Shown one piece after another: positions 17,159 through 26,200 of a DNA stretch of 64,000 bases. The DNA is from Porphyromonadaceae bacterium (lineage in GTDB: Bacteria > Bacteroidota > Bacteroidia > Bacteroidales > Paludibacteraceae). The stretch spans positions 1 through 64,000 of the forward strand of contig JAAYIT010000151.1 in NCBI GenBank assembly GCA_012523295.1, given 5' to 3'. The translations under genes were made by a program, and so were the position numbers. A model generated the notes under the pieces. It made no database searches, was not told where the DNA came from, and saw nothing but the letters and a program-made list of their open reading frames with translations. The first letter of the stretch is position 1, and each line of letters begins with the position of its first letter.

Positions 17159-17304
17159 GTTTTGTGATTTTTTTTTAACTAAAGATACAAAATTAATCAA
17201 ATATACGCTGATTTCTGGATTATTTAAAGCAAAAAACAACTTTAGCATTAAAACACAAAAGTTGTTCTATATCTCAAAATCTAATATTAAAGATACCAAC
17301 AATT

Positions 17305-17404
17305 CGCTTCGCACTTATCCCGATTTCGCTTTGCTCATCGGGATGAAAACGTTTCGCTTCGCACTTATCCCGATTTCGCTTCGCTCATCGGGATGAAAAC
17401 GTTT
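17305..17404. repeat. Two tandem 50-bp repeats plus partial third unit
   Basis: Units 17305-17354 and 17355-17404 differ by a single base and begin CGCTTCGCACTTATCCCGAT. A truncated third copy follows and runs to the end of the AraC-type gene. ATCCCGAT and ATCGGGAT within each unit form a hairpin. The array fills the space between the two minus-strand genes. Confidence 0.85.
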
Positions 17405-17421
17405 CGCTTCGCTCAACGTTT

Positions 17422-18606
17422 TCAATTCCGAACTGACTTCCTGAAATCTCCCGGCGACATCCCGGTTTCTTTCTTAAATGACCTGTAAAAACTGCTTTCG
17501 CTCGCAAATCCCGACATAACCATAATATCATCCAACGTCAGCTCACCATCAGCACCCGCGAGCATTAGTTCTTTCGCTTTTTCTGTCCGGAACCGATTGA
17601 TTAAATCCGCGAAATTGGTGTGGAAATACTCGTTACACAGTCTTGACGCGTACGTCCGATTGGTGTTGAGTACCGCCGCCAAATCGGTAATCCGCAAATC
17701 GGGGTTGGTAAAGATTTCATCTTTTTTTAGCAGTTCAATAAGTTGGGCGCACTGTGTCTCAAAGTTCTTTGGGAGTTGAATTTGTTCACTTTCCGTTTCT
17801 ACTTCCGCTTCTTCAGCCGGCTGATTCAAATCTTTCTGAAAATCTTCAATCGTAAATCGTTGCTTGTAGCCGAAATAGCCCAATCCAAACAAATACAGAG
17901 AATGCGTAACCGACGGAATGGCAAGGAGCCACGGATGGGTTACAAAATAATCTTTACCTACTGCGCTCGAAATAAGCGAGATAGCCGATGCAAGCACAAA
18001 GAAAATTAACAGCCATTTGATAGGTGTAAGGTCTTTTCCGCCCGTATTGGAGTAGAAATCTTTGATTTTAGCATTGTAGGCAATAATAAGTTTTAGCCCG
18101 AAAAACAAAACTAAAATTACTTGCGGAATAAATATTACGCGAAACAGCGTTAATCGGAGCATTTGCAAACGGACCAATGGCGTATAGTCGGTTTCGTACT
18201 CCGGTTTGTGATACATCACACCATGGATAAACGTATCTAATTCCGCCTGTGACATCAGTATAAATATTATAGCGGAAAATAGAGCTAAACTCAGCGATGG
18301 TATAATCAGCCAAATCCATTTCCATTCTATTCGGGTGTCTTTCGTCAGCAGTCGGATGTAATAGTAATAGAGCGGATAGCCGGCAAGCGAAGTAAAACAC
18401 CAAATACTGTCAAAAAATGTGTAAAGTTCGTATTGGTGATTGAAATAGAGCGCGTGAACAAAATAATTGATAATGGAAATACTAAGAAAAAAGGAAAGAA
18501 ATCGCTTTGATAAGTTGCTGTTCTGCTTATCGATAAGTAATATTATTACCCAAAACAAGCAGACAAACATGGGCATTATGGAGAAAATTATGTGTGACAT
18601 GTGCAT
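17422..18606 (-). CDS. AraC family regulator with N-terminal membrane domain
   Basis: The 394-residue protein has about seven hydrophobic segments in its first 250 residues and a C-terminal AraC/XylS HTH pair (about 295-394; LRITDLAAVLNTNRTYASR and SGFASESSFYRSFKKETGMSPGDFR). Membrane-anchored AraC regulators of this shape are common in Bacteroidetes and are thought to sense signals at the inner membrane. The ligand and targets are unknown. An acidic linker (EEAEVETESEQ) joins the two parts. The upstream gene-free 600 bp lead to the exported-protein region, which could hold a target. Confidence 0.85.
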   Translation of the reverse strand: MHMSHIIFSIMPMFVCLFWVIILLIDKQNSNLSKRFLSFFLSISIINYFVHALYFNHQYELYTFFDSIWCFTSLAGYPLYYYYIRLLTKDTRIEWKWIWLIIPSLSLALFSAIIFILMSQAELDTFIHGVMYHKPEYETDYTPLVRLQMLRLTLFRVIFIPQVILVLFFGLKLIIAYNAKIKDFYSNTGGKDLTPIKWLLIFFVLASAISLISSAVGKDYFVTHPWLLAIPSVTHSLYLFGLGYFGYKQRFTIEDFQKDLNQPAEEAEVETESEQIQLPKNFETQCAQLIELLKKDEIFTNPDLRITDLAAVLNTNRTYASRLCNEYFHTNFADLINRFRTEKAKELMLAGADGELTLDDIMVMSGFASESSFYRSFKKETGMSPGDFRKSVRN

Positions 18607-18895
18607 GCATCTTTAGTGTTTACAAAAACAAATAAATTTGTCGGTTTTTTCAAAATATTTACGAATTGGGAATGAAATTTTACGAAATGACAACCTTTTA
18701 ACTCTGTAAAGGGGTACATTTGTTACAATATATTGAATGTACTCAAAATTACGTGATAAAAGGGTTTTTCGTATGATTAACCTGCTTTTTTTGAGTTGTC
18801 CGAAATCCAATATTCACATATTTTAAAACAATATTAACCGACAAAAAAATGTCTGTGAGGCAATTCCTTAAATAAACTTCTGCGCAGTTAAAATA
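18607..18895. other. AT-rich intergenic stretch upstream of the AraC-type gene
   Basis: This is the first part of the gene-free interval 18607-19211. It presumably contains the promoter of the minus-strand regulator, but no clear TTTG/TAnnTTTG pair was found. Short minus-strand frames here have no supporting features. Confidence 0.3.
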
Positions 18896-18969
18896 CGACC
18901 CCATAAGATGTTTGCAAGCTGTATATCGTTGTATATCAACTGTATAAATATTTTGGTCGGTCGGTAATG
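18896..18969. repeat. Long direct repeat, copy 1 (left of LRR gene)
   Basis: The stretch runs from CGACCCCATAAGATGTTTGC through GTATATCGTTGTATATCAAC to TTTTGGTCGGTCGGTAATG. A near-identical copy lies at 20701-20786, which carries about 10 extra bases. CGACC at one end and GGTCG at the other are inverse complements, and GTTG-TATAT-CAAC is a palindrome at the centre. Confidence 0.85.
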
Positions 18970-19106
18970 TTAATTTATAGTGGTTTAGCAAGAAGTTATC
19001 TTGACTTTTTGATTTTTAAGGAAAATTCCAGCGGAATTTAATAGTTACAGCTAATTTCAGCATCAAATATTCGACCCCAATCGGGTGCGTACCTAAAAAA
19101 CATTCA

Positions 19107-19141
19107 TTTGGCTACAGATATTAGGCTTCTCTGTAGCCAAA
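19107..19141. other. 11-bp perfect hairpin in the leader of the LRR gene
   Basis: TTTGGCTACAG (19107-19117) and CTGTAGCCAAA (19131-19141) form an 11-bp stem with a 13-nt loop, about 70 bp before the ATG. It lacks a T tail. It could be an mRNA leader structure or an operator. Confidence 0.5.
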
Positions 19142-19211
19142 AACAACCATATACAACAGATTATTAATAAGTCAAGACGACTTCAAGATAAAAATTAAAA
19201 AACATACGATT

Positions 19212-20642
19212 ATGAGAAAAAATACTTTACTCACCCTTATCGCCCTTACAGTATGGTGCATAACTGCCATCAGGGCGCAAGATTTTATCGTAAATGACAT
19301 TCGATACAGCGTACTCGACGCTGATGAAAAAACTGCGGAAGTTATAGCGAAAACACCGCTTTACTCCGGTTCGATAACCATTCCTGCCACCGCAACCTAC
19401 AATGGAGTTACTTATTCCGTTGTACAAATAGGTAATAATGCTTTTGAGAATTGTGCCGATCTTACAAGAGTTGAACTGCCTGAGGGTCTAACTACAATAG
19501 GTGAATACGCTTTTAGCAACTGTAACGATCTTTCAAGCATTAGCTTACCTGAAAGTCTTACCACAATTGGCAGATGGTTTATTTATAAATGTACAGCGCT
19601 TACCTCCATCCATATTCCGAAAAATGTTAGCAGCATGGATAATTTTGCATTAGAAAGCTCGGAATTGGGAGTTGGAGGATTACAATCGGTAACGGTAGCA
19701 GAGGGTAATGAGCACTTTTCGGCTTTGGACGGAGTATTGTTTAATAACGATAAAACCGCCTTGTTGTTTTACCCAGCCGCCAAATCGGGTACAAGCTACG
19801 ACGTGCCAAATACTGTACTTATCATTGGATTTGCCGCTTTTTACTTTACAATAACACTCACTGAAATCACCTTCCCCGAAGAACTTAAAACAATTGAAAC
19901 CAATGCTTTTCAACAATCCGGCGTTAAATCTATCAACTTGTCCAAAAATACTACCGAAATTTCATCACTCTCCTTTTACGATTCACGGGGATTGGAAAAT
20001 ATTACGGTTCATGAGGATAATCCGGAATTTTCGGCTGTGGACGGTGTGCTCTTTAATAAGAATAAAACAACTCTCATTATTTACCCAAAATACAAACCGG
20101 GAACGGAGTACGAAATTCCTAGTACAGTGACAAAATTAGGTCGTTGGGCTTTTGATAACACTCAAAATTATCTTACCTCCCTCATCATCCCGGAAGGGGT
20201 GACTGAGATTCGTGACAACGGAGCAAAAATTAATTCTGAACCCGCTTTTACCGTTACCTGTAAAGCGGCAGCGCCGCCGACATTGGGATCTAATGTTTTT
20301 CCTTATTATGCTAATACCCAAGGTGCGCTGTATGTGCCTGTGGGTAGTTTGGCCGCCTATCAGGTTGCGGATCAGTGGGAAGACTTCAAAACGATAGAGG
20401 AGAGGGTATTTACCGGTTTAACATCTTCACTTGCCGGGCAAGACCTAAAAGTATGGGGCGGCAAAGGGGTGATACATGTTACCTCGGTTTCTCCCCGCTT
20501 ACTCGGAAGTGAGGTTGTAAAGGTGTATGATCTATCGGGAGCGTTGGTACGTACCGCTCCGCTCGGAAACATCGCCAATATCCCGTCAGGAACTTATGTA
20601 GTGGAAATCGGCGCACGAACAGAGAAAGTGATGGTACGGTGA
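19212..20642 (+). CDS. BspA-type leucine-rich repeat protein with T9SS sorting domain
   Basis: The 476-residue protein has a signal peptide (LLTLIALTVWCITAIRAQ) and then LRR_5/BspA-type repeats from about 65 to 385. Typical units are LTRVELPEGLTTIGEYAFSN and LSSISLPESLTTIGRWF. Modules resembling VAEGNEHFSALDGVLFNNDKT occur twice (about 157 and 267). The C-terminal 80 residues (VVKVYDLSGALVRTAPL..., ending KVMVR) are a T9SS type A sorting domain, so the protein is exported and probably anchored at the surface. BspA relatives bind host or bacterial ligands. The gene lies between two long direct repeats (18896 and 20701) and is followed by a strong terminator. Confidence 0.88.
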   Translation: MRKNTLLTLIALTVWCITAIRAQDFIVNDIRYSVLDADEKTAEVIAKTPLYSGSITIPATATYNGVTYSVVQIGNNAFENCADLTRVELPEGLTTIGEYAFSNCNDLSSISLPESLTTIGRWFIYKCTALTSIHIPKNVSSMDNFALESSELGVGGLQSVTVAEGNEHFSALDGVLFNNDKTALLFYPAAKSGTSYDVPNTVLIIGFAAFYFTITLTEITFPEELKTIETNAFQQSGVKSINLSKNTTEISSLSFYDSRGLENITVHEDNPEFSAVDGVLFNKNKTTLIIYPKYKPGTEYEIPSTVTKLGRWAFDNTQNYLTSLIIPEGVTEIRDNGAKINSEPAFTVTCKAAAPPTLGSNVFPYYANTQGALYVPVGSLAAYQVADQWEDFKTIEERVFTGLTSSLAGQDLKVWGGKGVIHVTSVSPRLLGSEVVKVYDLSGALVRTAPLGNIANIPSGTYVVEIGARTEKVMVR

Positions 20643-20653
20643 TGCAAAAAGCC

Positions 20654-20681
20654 CCTGACAGGTTTTTTTAGACCTGTCAGG
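20654..20681 (+). terminator. Hairpin terminator after the LRR gene
   Basis: CCTGACAGGT (20654-20663) and ACCTGTCAGG (20672-20681) form a perfect 10-bp stem, followed by TTTCAC. The core resembles the CTGACAG palindrome at 13346. Confidence 0.7.
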
Positions 20682-20700
20682 TTTCACTTAAAAGAGTAAA

Positions 20701-20786
20701 CGACCACCCATAAGTTGTTTGCAAGCTGTATATCGTTGTATATCAACTGTATAAACATGTGTAAATATTTTGGTCGGTCAGTAATG
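20701..20786. repeat. Long direct repeat, copy 2 (right of LRR gene)
   Basis: It matches 18896-18969 from CGACC through TTTTGGTCGGTCAGTAATG, apart from about 10 extra bases after ACTGTATAAA and a few substitutions. Together the two copies bracket the LRR gene, about 1.8 kb apart. Confidence 0.85.
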
Positions 20787-20836
20787 ATTTTAGAAATTAA
20801 ATTTTTTAAGCATAAGTTTTTATTGATTTTTTCACC

Positions 20837-21055
20837 ATGAAAATACTTTTTAAGTTTTATAAAAACAAGCGAAACTTTGTCAACTTAGCAGTAAGACACG
20901 AGACCACTCCATTCAATGTGTTTCGGCTTGCATTAGGCAAAGAACCGGTAACATTGGATGAGTGTGAAGTGCTTTTCGACTTGAAAAGGCTATGTATTCT
21001 CCCACCTAAAAGAACCAAACAGAAAGCAACCAACAAGGATAGAAATAAATTTTAA
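20837..21055 (+). CDS. Small basic protein, unknown function
   Basis: A 72-codon frame with ATG (MKILFKFYKNKRNFVNLAV) has a charged, Lys-rich C-terminus (KRTKQKATNKDRNKF). It has no signal peptide or recognised domain. The reading frame spans most of the gap between the repeat at 20701 and the leader of the next gene. It may be a real small gene or a remnant; I cannot recognise a family. Confidence 0.4.
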   Translation: MKILFKFYKNKRNFVNLAVRHETTPFNVFRLALGKEPVTLDECEVLFDLKRLCILPPKRTKQKATNKDRNKF

Positions 21056-21184
21056 GTAACATCAATTTACTGATACGCTGTTTACATGTATTGAAAATCA
21101 CAGAGTTAAATCCGAGAAATTTCAACTAATTAACATTAAAAAAATATTAAACAACACGCATTATGAAAACAAAATTTTTTTTGA

Positions 21185-21255
21185 GGCTTTATGAATAATT
21201 CGTTTGCCAATTTTGCTTTCGAAGGTCATTTTGACGTAACGAAAGCGATAAAGCC
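21185..21255 (+). other. Nested inverted repeats, possible structured leader RNA
   Basis: GGCTTTAT (21185-21192) pairs with ATAAAGCC (21248-21255). Inside it GCTTTCG (21215-21221) pairs with CGAAAGC (21240-21246), and inside that GTCA (21225-21228) pairs with TGAC (21232-21235). All are perfect. The two outer right arms are separated by one base. An 11-codon ORF (MKTKFFLRLYE, from 21163) ends within the left arm. It lies about 90 bp before the repeated leader of the 1548-residue gene. Confidence 0.45.
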
Positions 21256-21342
21256 GAACCGAATAACAAGTATTTAATTGTCAGGCTTTCATGTGGTTAG
21301 CTTGAAAGTCTAAACTTAACACTAATATTAAAAGATATCATT

Positions 21343-21417
21343 ATGAAACAGCCATTTAAGATAAGTCTTAAACCTAAGGAAATGATTAATGGCGTGTTCC
21401 ATACGTCCTTAATGTAA
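21343..21417 (+). CDS. Short upstream ORF in the leader, copy 2
   Basis: This 24-codon frame begins MKQPFKISLK and contains MINGVFHT before TAA. It shares its start and the NGVFHT segment with the copy at 52728. Its stop lies between the two arms of the start-codon inverted repeat, so ribosomes translating it would pass over and open the left arm. Confidence 0.4.
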   Translation: MKQPFKISLKPKEMINGVFHTSLM

Positions 21418-21439
21418 AAAATAAAAATTTAAACGTATG
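21343..21439 (+). promoter_or_regulatory. Repeated uORF leader element, copy 2
   Basis: The element begins ATGAAACAGCCATTTAAG, contains AATGGCGTGTTCCATACG and ends ACGTATG, whose ATG (21437) starts the downstream gene. CATACGT (21400-21406) and ACGTATG (21433-21439) pair over 7 bp with a 26-nt loop, covering the start codon. TTAAG/CTTAA and TAAGGA/TCCTTA add smaller hairpins. Confidence 0.75.
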
Positions 21440-24400
21440 AAAAATAGAATTTTATTTTTTTTGATAAGTGGTCTAATGCTCTCAACCACTGCATGGAAAA
21501 GTGCGGCGCAAAGCAACACCACATGGGCAAATGCTCAGTTAATAACTGCCGGAGAAGAAATTACCAGCAATTTTACGCCCGGAACAACAGAAACGCTTTG
21601 GTATAAAATTGCTATTACCGAAGGTAATTATTATGAAATACCATACCACCCGTCTCCTTTTTATTTATACATGAACGAGGGTGACGCCAGGTGGGAGTAT
21701 GCTTGGAACGACTACACTTACAATGATTCCTACGATGGATTTCGGGCTATACAGTTTCAGGCGTCCCAAACGACTACGATGTATATTCAATGTTCTTACA
21801 GGGAGTCTTTGGGAAGCTCTTTTAGCTGGAGTATAATTGAAGTAACAGACAACCGCGTGTGTAGTTACGCCGAAGACATTCAAATTGGCAATGAAATTAT
21901 CTTGCCTAAAGGACAAAAAATCCGCTGGTACAAAGCTGCGCACCAAGCCGATAAATACTACATGGCATCGGTGTCAGGGGGACTTTTGAAAATTAAAAAA
22001 TCTTGCGACGGACAAGATGTAGCCACCGGTGAAAGGATTTTTCAAGTAACCGAAGCCGGAAATTACTATTTTCGAGTACAGATACATGACTTCAAATCTG
22101 AAGAGGCTAACAATAGCTTGAAAATAAGAGAAATTCCGATACAAACTAACACGACTAAAGAAGCGGCTTATTCAATGCAGCCGAATGAACGGACGGAATT
22201 TTCGACTGTTTTCGGCAGAGAACTTTATTTTAAAGCAAACTTAGTTGCCGGAAAAGCATACGAGGTGATAGCTGACATTGAGCAACAGTTTTGGAATATA
22301 GATCTTGAGGTGTCTGATGCACAAGGGAATGTAATTTCTGATCTGAAAGACTCACAGACTTTTGCGGGCGCTTCCAAGTGGTTTGTAGCGCCGACAACAG
22401 GTTTGTTTTATTTCAAACGAACAGCAGGTCAATATTATAATGATACCCAGCTCTTTGCTATGACCTTAAGCGAAATTAATGATGCTCGTTTTTGTTCCAA
22501 TGCCGTAGCTGTGAGCCAAGAACAAACAGTTTCATACCACCACAAGGAATACAAGAATCTATGGTGGAAAATAGACTTGGAAGCAGGCAGTACGTATTTG
22601 ATAGATTTAAATAATAATGACGAACAAGAGTGCAAGCTAAAAGTATTCAAAGACTGCGCTTCGACACAGCCTTTGGCAGAGTCTGCAAAGACTTTCAGCC
22701 TGACAACGACAAGCGCGGGAACCTACTATTTGGAAGCCTCTGCCTATAGCCTACAAGGACCTACGAAGCCTTCAAATAGCTTCTCAATCAGGAAAATAAC
22801 AAATCAGAACAACAAAGACTGTGCTTCCGCCCTGCAGTTTGAGCCGAATAATCAAATTACTACCGCTCACGCGCATGGAGAAACGTTATGGTACAAAGTA
22901 AACGTAACGGGTGGGAAAACATATGAACTAAACGGTAAGAAAGCGCCCAATGATACGGAAAGGGTAGAGGTGTATAACGCGTGTCAGGCGGGATTACAGC
23001 CCATTCAGACAGGCTATCGCGAAGCGCTCTATTTCACTCCGGAAGCCAACATGACCTACTATATCAAATGGACAGGTAGCTCGCAAACCGAAGCTTTTGT
23101 CTGGAGCTTCAATGAAGTAACGGATAACCGCATATGCCGGCTTGCCGAAAGCATAACCCTCGGAGAACCTGTTGTTTTAACTCCTGAAATGAATTACCCG
23201 AACAACAGTTACTGGTATAAACTAACTCTTGAAGGAGGCAAGTATTATGAGATAGATTTCAGCAAAGCATTTTACTCAAGTTCCGGGTGGTTTGAAAACG
23301 GAGATGAGTTAGAACTCTACGCAGGCTGCGGAAAAGAACGATTAGCCGGATTCTTTAAATCCAAGCAAATGCTTGCGCCGGATAAAGATTCGGTTATATA
23401 CATCAAAGTCAGCCGTGGCATCACAAGTTCCGTTTCTACCCTCGAATGGACAGTATTTGAAAGAAGAACGGGTGACAATCGGCTTTGTTCTCACGCGGAG
23501 GAAATTACGCTCGACACTGAAATACGTACCAACCACCTCAGCACAAAATACGCCACCCAATGGTATAAAATGACGCTTGAAGGAGGAAAAGCGTATGAGG
23601 TAGCTCATTTGTATGCCGCTCACGATCTCTTTTATTACATGGGAGATGAGGTTTGTGCCACCATACCGGAGTACAGAGACGACAATAGAATTACGAAAGG
23701 TAAAAAAACGCTTATTTACGTACCCGAAACCGCTGTGTATTATTTTCTCAGCAAAGCCCAAGATGTGGATATTGTACAGACCGATTTTAGGTGGAAAATA
23801 ACAGAATCAGAAGGTGACAACCGCATGTGTAATTTTGCGACACAAGTAACGCTCGGCGAAGAATTTACCGTAAATCATGACGAAGCAAACACCCGCTGGT
23901 ACAAAGTGGAGGTAGAAAAAAATAACTTGTACTTAGTAGATTACTCTTCACTAAATCATATTGAATATCAAGTAGAAGTATATGAAGCATGCGGTCTTTC
24001 CGACTATGTCGCGAATGGACTTTATGTTAAGAGTTTTGTTTTCAAAGCTGCAACCACCGGAACATATTATGTAAAATGTAAATATAACTCCGGTAGCGTC
24101 TCATGCACCATCAGCGCCATAACAGACAATCGTTCCTGCCAGTATCCCGTAGAAGTAACTGCCGGGCAAACTGTGTCGGGAGAAAACATGACCGAAACCG
24201 GCTTGTGGTACACGGTAAATCTCCAAAAGGACGGTTTGTATGAGTTTGACTTTATGAATGCAGGCAGCGGTGTGTACGGAAATCTTTACGCGACATGCAG
24301 TGACGAAAGCCCCTTAGCGCGAGGACAACGCGAAAAATTGCTCTTTAAAGCAACGCAAACGGGCGCTTACCTCGTTCACCTGTCAACAGAGTATTCGGTG

Positions 24401-26083
24401 GATGAGGCCTGGAGTTGGTCCTACAGCGCTGCAACTGCCAGCGACAACCGCCTGTGTGAATATGCCGTACCGCTCGCAGCCGATACAACCGTTGTGAACG
24501 TCGGTAATGGCATCAGGCAATACTGGTACACGATGGACGTGCAAGCCGGTAAATTCTATCAATTCGGATGTGATGAAGGGCTTGTCTTAGACGTTTATAC
24601 CGCTTGCGGACAAACCCGTCCAATTTCTTCTGTAAGAAGCTCGTGGACGTATGCCGCTGAAAACGCAACCAAGCTGTATCTGAAAGTTTCCGCGCCCGAT
24701 GTAACAGACCAAGCCTCTTGGCATGCAGTAGAGATTTTGCCCGATGGCAGATTCTGCACGCATCCTCTACATGTGCAGCTTGGACAAACAATCACCTCGT
24801 CGCCTCGTCAATTGGGTAACTCACACGGTGATCTGCCGCCAAGCGTATGGTATCATTTCATACCCGAAACTACCGGAATATATGAGATTGAATCAAGTTG
24901 GCAGTTGTCCACACCTCCCTCACATAATCTTATCGATTATTTCTGGGCTGTTCAGGTGTTTGAAGACTGTTCGTTAGATTCATTAGTAACTCAATGCGGG
25001 CACTGGTCACGTACAGCCACCACCCGGTTCAAAGCATACGCCAATACCGATTACCGAATTGCTGTGCCAATCTTCGAACAGTCTTTATTGAAAGATCATA
25101 CTTGGAAAATAGTGAAGTCGCAAACGCTGAAGGGTACTATCAATGTCAGCTTAGCGCAAGCCGATGGTACTATAATGAATGCCCAAAACGCTAAGGTATT
25201 GCTGTATCAGAGAGTAAACGATGCCATAATTTGTGCCGATACGCTCACCTATTCTACGCAAGGATTTAGAAGCAAGAATTTAGATTACGGTACCTACCTG
25301 CTCTATGCGGAAAACGTAGGAAAAGGCAGCGATATGAAGACTTACTTGGCCGGCTGGTATGAAAAAACGGGAATATGGCAAGAAGCGACCGAAATTATTT
25401 TAGATAGTGAAATAAAAGACGTAGAGTTTAGGCTTACAGCCGCACCGGATGATATTTTTGCCGGTGATGTTACTATTGCCGGTTTTGTATCAGCAATCGG
25501 GTCAGAAGGAGGACAAGCTGTAGCAAAAGAAAATATCGATATCAGCATCTATCGTAAAAAATCAGGCCCACAAGGCATACGACCTCAAGCTGTTAAAGCG
25601 ATTTACCGTGTTGTAAGCGCCGATGATTGGGAATTAGTAGCCAGGCTTAAAACGGATGCCGAAGGAAAATATCGGATAGCTAATCTTCCCGAAGGGAGCT
25701 ATATGATATTAGTCGATTTACCCGGCTATTCGGCAGAAGACAGTGGTATTGTTATAGATGCTTCGGCGGGAGAAAATTATGAAAATAATGATTTCCAAGC
25801 TGATGAGGAGACCATGACGATAATAAAAGTATCTACCGGATTGAGTGATGCCAACGCGTACAGGGTTAAACTTTACCCCAATCCGTTCGAGCAAGAAATT
25901 ATCGTAGAAAGCGCCAATGATGCTTGGTTGCAAGTGTTTAACGCGAGCGGAGTTTGTGTTTACTCACAAAAACTGACTCTTGAGCGGGAAACTGTTCAGC
26001 TAACCAATTTGCCGGCAGGTATTTACTATTTCCGTATTGAGAAAGATGGTAAATCCAATGCTTTTGTGACCATTAAAAAGTGA
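21437..26083 (+). CDS. Giant exported repeat protein with T9SS sorting domain
   Basis: The 1548-residue protein has a signal peptide (ILFFLISGLMLSTTAWKSAAQ) and about ten to eleven modules of 105-125 residues up to about residue 1230. Many begin with D-N-R-x-C (DNRVCSYAEDIQIG, DNRICRLAESITLG, DNRLCSHAEEITLD, DNRMCNFATQVTLG, DNRSCQYPVEVTAG). They continue with WYK or WYT and often a GGKxYE motif, and end in a YY(V/I)K strand. Each looks like a beta-sandwich of the bacterial pre-peptidase C-terminal type; that name is tentative. After them come a carboxypeptidase-regulatory/SdrD-like domain (IANLPEGSYMILVDLPGY) and a C-terminal T9SS type A domain (VKLYPNPFEQEIIVE). It is probably a surface adhesin or binding protein. 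Translation may be gated by its leader. Confidence 0.8.
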   Translation: MKNRILFFLISGLMLSTTAWKSAAQSNTTWANAQLITAGEEITSNFTPGTTETLWYKIAITEGNYYEIPYHPSPFYLYMNEGDARWEYAWNDYTYNDSYDGFRAIQFQASQTTTMYIQCSYRESLGSSFSWSIIEVTDNRVCSYAEDIQIGNEIILPKGQKIRWYKAAHQADKYYMASVSGGLLKIKKSCDGQDVATGERIFQVTEAGNYYFRVQIHDFKSEEANNSLKIREIPIQTNTTKEAAYSMQPNERTEFSTVFGRELYFKANLVAGKAYEVIADIEQQFWNIDLEVSDAQGNVISDLKDSQTFAGASKWFVAPTTGLFYFKRTAGQYYNDTQLFAMTLSEINDARFCSNAVAVSQEQTVSYHHKEYKNLWWKIDLEAGSTYLIDLNNNDEQECKLKVFKDCASTQPLAESAKTFSLTTTSAGTYYLEASAYSLQGPTKPSNSFSIRKITNQNNKDCASALQFEPNNQITTAHAHGETLWYKVNVTGGKTYELNGKKAPNDTERVEVYNACQAGLQPIQTGYREALYFTPEANMTYYIKWTGSSQTEAFVWSFNEVTDNRICRLAESITLGEPVVLTPEMNYPNNSYWYKLTLEGGKYYEIDFSKAFYSSSGWFENGDELELYAGCGKERLAGFFKSKQMLAPDKDSVIYIKVSRGITSSVSTLEWTVFERRTGDNRLCSHAEEITLDTEIRTNHLSTKYATQWYKMTLEGGKAYEVAHLYAAHDLFYYMGDEVCATIPEYRDDNRITKGKKTLIYVPETAVYYFLSKAQDVDIVQTDFRWKITESEGDNRMCNFATQVTLGEEFTVNHDEANTRWYKVEVEKNNLYLVDYSSLNHIEYQVEVYEACGLSDYVANGLYVKSFVFKAATTGTYYVKCKYNSGSVSCTISAITDNRSCQYPVEVTAGQTVSGENMTETGLWYTVNLQKDGLYEFDFMNAGSGVYGNLYATCSDESPLARGQREKLLFKATQTGAYLVHLSTEYSVDEAWSWSYSAATASDNRLCEYAVPLAADTTVVNVGNGIRQYWYTMDVQAGKFYQFGCDEGLVLDVYTACGQTRPISSVRSSWTYAAENATKLYLKVSAPDVTDQASWHAVEILPDGRFCTHPLHVQLGQTITSSPRQLGNSHGDLPPSVWYHFIPETTGIYEIESSWQLSTPPSHNLIDYFWAVQVFEDCSLDSLVTQCGHWSRTATTRFKAYANTDYRIAVPIFEQSLLKDHTWKIVKSQTLKGTINVSLAQADGTIMNAQNAKVLLYQRVNDAIICADTLTYSTQGFRSKNLDYGTYLLYAENVGKGSDMKTYLAGWYEKTGIWQEATEIILDSEIKDVEFRLTAAPDDIFAGDVTIAGFVSAIGSEGGQAVAKENIDISIYRKKSGPQGIRPQAVKAIYRVVSADDWELVARLKTDAEGKYRIANLPEGSYMILVDLPGYSAEDSGIVIDASAGENYENNDFQADEETMTIIKVSTGLSDANAYRVKLYPNPFEQEIIVESANDAWLQVFNASGVCVYSQKLTLERETVQLTNLPAGIYYFRIEKDGKSNAFVTIKK

Positions 26084-26093
26084 TTAAAATCAG

Positions 26094-26122
26094 TAGAGAC
26101 GGGGCTTTATGTCCCGTCTCTA
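26094..26122 (+). terminator. Hairpin after the 1548-residue gene
   Basis: TAGAGACGGG (26094-26103) and CCCGTCTCTA (26113-26122) form a perfect 10-bp stem 11 bp past the stop codon. The T run after it is weak. Confidence 0.6.
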
Positions 26123-26200
26123 TTACTACCAAAATCATATGCCGCCTGTTTGGGTGATTGTGCAATATATAGGTTGTTCAAAATAATAACACACGTAACC

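Noticed and set aside
17305-17404. Considered as a CRISPR array
   Set aside because: Only two units, in direct tandem with no spacers, and no cas genes in the window.
18749-18991. 80-codon minus-strand frame over the direct repeat
   Set aside because: Its sequence spans the repeat and AT-rich spacer; no homology pattern, probably chance.
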